Shown here: one piece after another, positions 57,534 to 64,000 of the stretch
How positions within the stretch are numbered: position 1 is the first letter of the stretch
Layout of the letters: each line of letters opens with the position of its first letter
Assembly (NCBI GenBank): GCA_963580455.1
Contig: OY756958.1
Span: forward strand, 24,750,501 to 24,814,500
Source: Euonymus europaeus
Lineage: Eukaryota; Streptophyta; Magnoliopsida; Celastrales; Celastraceae
Direction: 5' to 3'
Length of the DNA: 64,000 nt
Translations under genes and position numbers: made by a program
Notes under the pieces: model-generated
What the model saw: the letters and a program-made list of their open reading frames with translations, nothing else
Database searches by the model: none
Told to the model about the DNA's origin: nothing

Positions 57534-59235
57534 TCAAACTAATGGACACACCAATCTGGGGCTAGGAACGGCTATGAGTCGGGTCGCCCTTGGCGCGGTG
57601 AGTCCAAATATATCGCTCATGTCGAGTTCACTCGGTTTCAAACCGTCAGGCAACTCCCACTTGAAACAGTGGAGCAGATGAGCCACGGCCAATTCAAGCC
57701 CGTAGAGTCCGAGTTGCATACCCGGGCAAGACCTCCGACCAGACCCGAATGGAATGAATTCGAAATTGCTCCCTTTGAAATCCGGCACTCCTTCTTTCAA
57801 AAACCTTGACGGCCTAAACGTGTCCGGATCCTCCCACGAGTTCGGATCCCGCCCGATAGCAAATGCGTTGATCATGACACGCGTCCTCTTCGGAATGTAG
57901 TACCCGGCGATCTCAGCATCCTCCGCTGTCTCGTGGAGGAGGAGCGGGATCGGCGGGTGCATTCTGAGTACTTCTTTTAGCGTGCACTTGAAAAACGGGA
58001 GCTTCTCGAAGTCACTCTCCTCCACGCGCCGGTCAAGACCAACCACGTCAGCAAGCTCTTGCTGCACCCTCCTCATGTCCTCAGGATTCCTCATCAGCTC
58101 CGTCAGCGCCCACTCAATCGCCGACGCCACTGTTTCCGTCCCTCCAAACATCACATCCTGCGAACCCACAAATCATGCAAACTAATTTGAATTTCCTTTT
58201 TTGACAGAGTAGGAATTTGAATTCAATAAGCAAATGCACAATGTTCTTTGAAAAATCTAACTACTCAAACACAGACATTAAAACAATTACCATGATGATC
58301 GCCTTAATGTTGTCTCTGGTGAGCCTGATGGAGTTTTGTAGATCATCTGATTCGTTCACTTTTGCCACGTCACTGTAGAAAGCAAGTAAATCGTCGACCA
58401 TGTCGGCGATACCTTCATCAGAGCCGTTAATTTCCTTCTTCTTGTGCATGTGTTCGTCGATGATTATGTCAATGAACTTGTCAAGCGATTGTCGAGCCTT
58501 AGAGAGTCTCTTATTAATCCCTTGCGGGTCGATCCAGCTGAGCCCGGGTATAAAGTCCGCGAGATTGAACGCCCCGAAAAGCTTCGAAAACTCCTGCAAG
58601 ATCCGAATGAAGTCATCCTGACCTCCATTTACCGACCCGAAAGCTGCTCGGTAAGTGATATTCATTGTCAGAGTAAAAATCAACTCTCCAACGTTCACAG
58701 CCTTGCCGGTGTTGGAAGCCACGGTTTTAACCATGAAGTCCACCTCGTCACGCACTGACTCCCAGGACTCTGCTCGTTTGCGGCTAAACAATCGCATGAC
58801 GCAGAGCTTCCGCATCTGGCGCCAGAAAGGGCCGTAGTGAGCGAAAGCCATGTCGGCTCGATCGTAAGTAAGGTAGCTGATCGCGATTGTGGCTGGACGG
58901 TTAGAGAAAATGTTGTCTTGCACTTGAAGTACCTGTTTGGCTACCTCCGGAGACGAGACAGTTACCATGTGCAAGAACCCCATCTTCATGTGAAACAAGC
59001 CGCCGTATTTCTTAGCCAAGTTCGCCAATCCGCGATGTGTGAGCTGGTCCATCATCATCATGTTGCCTATAATAGGTAACCCTTTGGGACCAGGTGGATA
59101 CGGAAGCCTCCGGCCGAGTCGCGAAACGACGCCGAATAGGAAGAATAGAGGGACAAGGAAGAGGAGGGCGGCTTGTAGTGGAGTCGTCATGCCTTGTAGA
59201 AGAGGAGGCAGAGAATCCATAATGTTATTCACCAT
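57534..59235 (-). CDS. F5H: Ferulate 5-hydroxylase / coniferaldehyde 5-hydroxylase (CYP84A)
   Basis: Two exons, 59235-58291 and 58157-57534, encode 522 residues. This ER-anchored P450 hydroxylates coniferaldehyde and coniferyl alcohol at C5, committing monolignols to syringyl lignin. Visible features: N-terminal membrane helix (ALLFLVPLFFLFGVV), proline hinge PYPPGPKGLP, I-helix GGTETVASA (320-328), ExxR at 377-380, FRPSRF at 429-434 and the heme loop PFGSGRRSCPG with Cys459. DQLTHRGLANLAKKYGG, IFSNRPATIAISYLTYDRAD and SKLFGAFNLADFIP are characteristic of CYP84A. The ATG at 59235 has good context; the in-frame ATG at 59220 (MDSLPPL) resembles the usual CYP84A start and may be the true one. 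No defect seen. Confidence 0.96.
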
Positions 59236-59317
59236 GGCTCTAACTGTTTTTTTTAGGAGGCACAGCACTGCAACTTTTTTCAAGGGTTGCTAGGTTGGAA
59301 GATATTAAAGTGGGGGT

Positions 59318-59325
59318 CTTATATA
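59318..59325 (-). promoter_or_regulatory. TATA box of the CYP84A gene
   Basis: TATATAAG on the minus strand, about 85 bp upstream of the first ATG. It suggests a leader of about 50 nt. Confidence 0.65.
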
Positions 59326-60101
59326 CAGATTTAGGTAGCTTAAGCGGATAATTAATGAAAAAACTGCACAATTTGGATGGACACTATTTTTAAAAAAAAA
59401 ATTAGTCAAGCTCTGTTGCTGAATTATTGGTTGTTAACAAACGATATTTATTTTTAAAAAAGGAACGAAATCCTCGAAAGAACAAACGATATTTAATTTA
59501 TTAAAAAATACTTTACAAATATATTTATAGGTGGAGAATGAGATAAACTTGTTTAATCATGTTGAGTGTTGCTTCAAGCTTTCAACTGATAAAGAAACTG
59601 ATGAGGAAGATATATATTCGTGGTTTCATACACGTACTGCTTAACGGGTGTTAATCATCACCTTATTTCATAGTTTTAAATCCTAATATATGGAATTCAC
59701 TGTGTATTATCTTATGGAAAACTCAGTAAAATCTAACAATTAATGTGTAAAATAATTATTATATATTATACATCCTTTATGTATATATGCATCATTATAC
59801 GTAACAACGGTCATCGAGGATTGTGAAGTCTTTCATATGGCACGGGATTTAGATCCGCTTTGGTCATAAATTGACATATGCACTACAGGTCTTATGTTAT
59901 AATCATGGTCACTAGCTAATATTATTTTTAACAAATTCCATTATTTTTTTCTAGCTAAAGTGAATTTAGAAAGGCCAATTTCATACCAAATCCAGGTTGG
60001 ACTGTTTCATTTTCAATAAGAACTCGCGCCATTGTCCCCTGCTGCCAAGTACTAGGTTATTGGCTAGCTGGCTAGCAGTTGACCTTATAGTTATAATTAT
60101 A

Positions 60102-60140
60102 TATGTATGTATGCATGTATATTTATACATACATACATAC
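60102..60140. repeat. (TATG)n/(CATA)n inverted repeat
   Basis: TATGTATGTATGCATGTATA is followed by ATACATACATACATAC after a short AT spacer, so the tract can fold into a hairpin. Simple-sequence origin is likely. Confidence 0.6.
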
Positions 60141-63100
60141 TTGTACACAATTAAATTTAACATGTATTTGGTAAATCATTATGTCTAAATTAAATCGCAC
60201 TCAACCACTTCTATGAGTTCTATCCATATATCAATTGGACCCACTATAGGATAAGCCAATTTCCATATAAGAAATTATTTTTTACCCATCCATGACATTA
60301 GATAAATTACAAATGAAATTGAATAAAGATCCAAATGTATATATAGTGACATAGTTGTCGCTCACCTACTCCGCGCATATATATATATTGAAAAGAGTCC
60401 GCTTATATTGTTAATTAATTGAATTATTGAAAACTTTATTACGAAGTTTTTGCCATGTGTCACGAGGTGGTTCATTTATGACTGAAATCCTTTAGAATTT
60501 GAGAATTGACGGCTAACCTTGTTAGTATCTACGTGTCACTGTCGTGCATGGTTACTTAGACATTGGGAACCATGGAGAGTTTCAGTTCACCTTCTAATTT
60601 AGACGTGTTTATCGCAAATTATATATTGATGACTTGTTATATATTAATTAATTAATTCCTCCGTGGCATAATTTTTATTATACTTATTTTTTAAGATATG
60701 ATGATATTGCGTCGGATTAAGCATCACTATAACGTCATTTTCATGTTATAGGTTGAAGACTTAAATGTAATTCCATTAAGTACTGTTGTGGCATGATTTT
60801 CATCCACCACTGTTTTTTTTTCAAGAAAATGTCAAATTAATGTGAAAACACATTTTGGAATGGCTTGTTCGCGACAAAGCCAACAAATATATCTACACTT
60901 TCACATTGGATTTTGCTTCAATTTATTTTATTTCATATTTAAAGAATAAATTTGTGCGATGTCATTATTAATATTAAAAATATATAAAAATGAAAAATAT
61001 TGACACTCAAAGTTGGATAAATATTACCCACTTTTTGGAAGTATAGTTTATATATAAACATATCTGAAAATATTATATTTATTTTTTGATCGATTTTATG
61101 GATCTAACTATAATCAAATACAACCTGAAAAATGTATGAAATATTTTTTATTTTATATTTATCGGAAAATAATTATCATGCACTTTTCATGTTGAATTTA
61201 TTTTTTTATTTAAGCAAAAAAAATGTTGTTGGATTCATGAGATCGATCAAAATACAACTATCATTTTTCCTGATTTTTCAAAAAAATATTTTGGACTCAA
61301 AAGTTAATACCTCATTTTAAAAACTCCATGGAAGAAAATAGAAAATGAAAACAAATATTTATTTTGTGATCAATTATATGATTTAAAACATGGAAACACT
61401 TTTTTTTTAACTTGGGAACTATGTAAATAAAATACAAGTATATTTATATTCTTTTCAATTTTTTAAGAGCCCTAGTTAAAAGGAAGTTTATTTTGAGTGG
61501 ATATAACAATATTAAAAATTAAATTGAGTTTGATTTCTTTAAAAAAAATTGAGCTCTGATTAATTGTTTTCTGTGGTGGGAGCATCACAGGATCAGGAAA
61601 CTTCGGGCAAGTTGCCCCGTCATGTCCTAAAACTCTCATGGTTTGAGAGTTTCACGCTTTCAGTTTAGGGTTGGAGGTCGGTCGTAGTGGATCCTTGTCG
61701 GTATTACCGGCGCTCGTGGACATGAACAAATCAAAACCATTGGAATTGGAACCTGATATTGAAAATGTAATCCCTGGTCCCACACTTCATTTAAAAGTAA
61801 AGTAGAGAATAATCAAATCAAATGGGCAGCGGTCAAAATCTCCAACCAAACACCTCGTGCAAATTTTTCTAGCAATGCTATATATAATGTCAAGCTTTTT
61901 TTGTGTTCTCACTCAGAAATATTCTTATAATTTGGCCCTCACACACGTGGACCGGACAATCCGACAATTCAATAATTGAAAATTCAATTTCTAACATATG
62001 ACACAACTTCTCGATGATACACATTACACAATGTGTGATAAATTCAAAGGAACGAGAGTTTATAATATTGAAAATTAAGGGTTGGACCGAAAACCTCCTA
62101 CTCTCCAATTATAACATCTGTATGAGTGCGTTTTTTAGGATGTCTGCCTCATTTTGGGTATGGGATCGATGATTTGAACATTCAACAGAACAAGCACAAT
62201 CGACTAGAAGATAGGATTAATATTTTGCTCAAGTGTTTGGCCAGGAATAGTATCACAGCTCATGAACCTTCTATTAATATATAGAGTATGGACAAAACCT
62301 CATCGATAGTGAATAGTAATATGTACTGGAATTAGCTAAGAGTGCATGGCAAATGTAAGATGTCGTAGTAAGATAATAATGTAAGAATCGGACATGGGGG
62401 AGGTCCGGTGCACTACTCAACTATTTTTATTTTTCTTGAAAAACGACTGGATTTATTAAAGAGAATTGGTAAAAAAATTATGAGCCATAGGATGTGGGCC
62501 AGATTTGAAATTGGACATGAGATCCAACCGTCAAAGTTACTTATATATTTTGTTTGCATGTATGACGTTTTGATTGCAAGTATAATGAAAGTTTTTTTTT
62601 TTTTTTATTTCAAATTCGCATATTTACATAAAGAGCCACCTACACTTGATTCTCTTGGGTCCCCAAACTTGGACTACGAAAACATTTATTGGGGTTGCAC
62701 GGATCAACAACAAAGTAATTACTAATTAGGGTACCCCTAAAGTCAAACGACAAAGTACACAAGTGGTCGCATTCCCTGGTAGTTGGGCGGAGCAAGATTG
62801 ACCGGACCCGGCCCATTTACTAGTCTTTAAAAGCCGCATTTGGTTGGCAATATCCGGCCGCAGTCGAGCTGAAAATTTAAAACTCATGTTGACTGTTGAA
62901 TTATAGAAATTAAAATATAACTCATTAGTTTAACATTAGCAATTTGGAGTCATATAGTTATTCGTTATAATAATGTAATTACAATTTGAAAGGTTAATTA
63001 ATGTATTAATTAATTGTTATAAAGACATATTTAAATCAAGTGATACATACATATATATATATATATATTGATTTTGAAATATCACGTTCAAAGTTGCATG

Positions 63101-63529
63101 AAATCTTGGTCGTTGACAGGGGCCTAGTACATGTTCATATTGGCTCTTCAATCGATTAAAGTGACCAAGACAAACTTCAATATTGACTGAATTTTTTTTT
63201 TGAGAGTAATATTGACTGCAAATTTGCCATATAATTTAAGGTTGATCTACATGCAGCTGAAAGATGCAATATACTTAATTTTTAATTCTCACGTTAAAAC
63301 AAAAAAGAACTTCAAATTCTGAAGTTTATTTTAATTTTTCAATGGGACATGCATTTAATGCAATTCAAATGTACAAAATAATCATACTATTTCAAATTTA
63401 CCCGTATTTATTTAAAATGATATGATAGGAGTTCAACAGTTTACTCCTTAACAAGGATAATTTTGAAATACATCGACGAAATTATTAATTAATGAAGTAA
63501 AGTGACATTAATTTTGAGAAGAAAGATGG

Positions 63530-63552
63530 ACAACCAAAATGGATGGAGGGAG
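63530..63552. mobile_element. Solo right end of a Stowaway-like MITE
   Basis: ACAACCAAAATGGATGGAGGGAG followed by TA matches the right terminus seen at 4,239-4,264. No matching left end is evident within the preceding few hundred bases, so it is probably a truncated element. Confidence 0.4.
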
Positions 63553-63635
63553 TATATAATATACGACTCCCAATTCTTGTTTTTTTAATTAAAAAGTTTC
63601 ATTAAGAGATTGAACTATCAACAAAAACATCAATA

Positions 63636-63760
63636 AGTGGTAGCTCGATTAGTCTTCCCTACTGTGTAGAGAGTGAGAGGTATTGCGTTCGAATCTCTTC
63701 TGTTATCAATTTGAATGAGATTTATCATAATTATGACGAGAGTTATAAAAAAAGCACTAC
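63636..63760 (+). mobile_element. tRNA-derived SINE
   Basis: Head with AGTGGTAGCTCGATTAGT (A-box-like) and TTGCGTTCGAATCTC (B-box-like), then about 60 bp of body and a short A-run (TTATAAAAAAAGC). Not an intact tRNA gene because the cloverleaf arms do not pair. Target duplication not identified. Confidence 0.6.
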
Positions 63761-64000
63761 CTCGCTCTATATATGGTACACCAACCCATACTATCCACAA
63801 AGACAAATCAATATATATAGTAAACAAATATCGTAAAATCAAACAAGTACATTAATTAATTATTGTATTCAATGGCGTCCAATTGACCATTCACCGATGT
63901 GCTTGAAAGCTCCAACTTTAAAGGGCACATGTCGAACCAACTATCTCCAAACGGACTATAATCTCAAACTTTCTTTAGGTAAGTTTCTTGATTCTTGATT

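Larger units (their letters stand above)
59326..64000. other. AT-rich intergenic region to the right edge
   Basis: The left part is the CYP84A promoter. The rest is very AT-rich with many short palindromes and no convincing gene. 61,560-61,800 is less AT-rich but gives no protein. TATA-like words near 63,764 and 63,811 and a splice-donor-like AG|GTAAGT at 63,978-63,983 suggest that a plus-strand gene may begin near the right edge with a non-coding first exon; this cannot be confirmed. Confidence 0.5.

Noticed and set aside
63636..63710. Possible tRNA gene on the plus strand.
   Set aside because: Same reasoning: tRNA-like promoter boxes with an A-rich tail fit a SINE better.
1..64000. CRISPR arrays, operons, prophage or integrated viral genes.
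   Set aside because: No regularly spaced repeats, ribosome-binding sites or viral coat/replicase motifs seen; the window is ordinary plant nuclear DNA.

Overview
The window is nuclear DNA from a flowering plant, most likely a eudicot. The genes have many short exons with GT-AG introns, the spacers are AT-rich, and the insertions are typical plant ones (CACTA, hAT, Tourist-like and Stowaway MITEs, tRNA-derived SINEs, RNase H relics of LINEs). The gene set is plant-specific: SAUR, a B-box factor, ferulate 5-hydroxylase, GDP-mannose dehydratase and a PHD/SWIB/Plus-3/GYF protein. I found no CRISPR array, operon, viral gene or true tRNA/rRNA gene. Species cannot be named from sequence alone.

Layout. 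1-0.6 kb: last two exons of an ALKBH10-like RNA demethylase (+). 2.5 kb: intronless SAUR gene (+). 3.4-4.4 kb: CACTA-type element carrying a Stowaway MITE and a 240-bp tandem duplication. 6.6-8.6 kb: Pin1-type prolyl isomerase (+). 11.3-12.4 kb: intronless GDP-mannose 4,6-dehydratase (+). 12.9-16.1 kb: six-exon coiled-coil protein of unknown function (-). 17.1-20.3 kb: V-ATPase proteolipid subunit c (+), whose second intron holds MITEs and a hAT element with an exact 8-bp target duplication. 24.3-27.8 kb: LRR receptor kinase of the MUSTACHES type (-). 30.4-31.2 kb: glyoxalase-I-like protein (+). 33.4-34.9 kb: B-box gene broken by a stop at codon 8 (+). 36.4-42.1 kb: twelve-exon S28 serine peptidase (+). 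43-44.3 kb: a broken unrecognised gene and a LINE relic. 45.7-53.6 kb: ten-exon PHD/SWIB/Plus-3/GYF chromatin protein (+) with a probable U12-type AT-AC intron, a SINE forming one splice-acceptor region and a frame-broken CCCH tail. 54.8-55.8 kb: MCUR1/CCDC90-like pseudogene (+). 57.5-59.2 kb: ferulate 5-hydroxylase, CYP84A (-). 59.3-64 kb: AT-rich spacer with small repeats.

The genes do not form one pathway. They span RNA demethylation, auxin response, protein isomerisation, GDP-fucose synthesis, proton pumping, receptor signalling, proteolysis, chromatin and lignin. What links them is probably ancestral gene order: from memory, several have Arabidopsis counterparts clustered on chromosomes 1, 2, 3 and 4, as expected if this region keeps a pre-duplication order. 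The most notable signals are the AT-AC intron, the SINE-derived acceptor, the stop at a zinc ligand of the B-box gene, the broken CCCH finger and the nested transposon insertions. I found no wholly new biological system.
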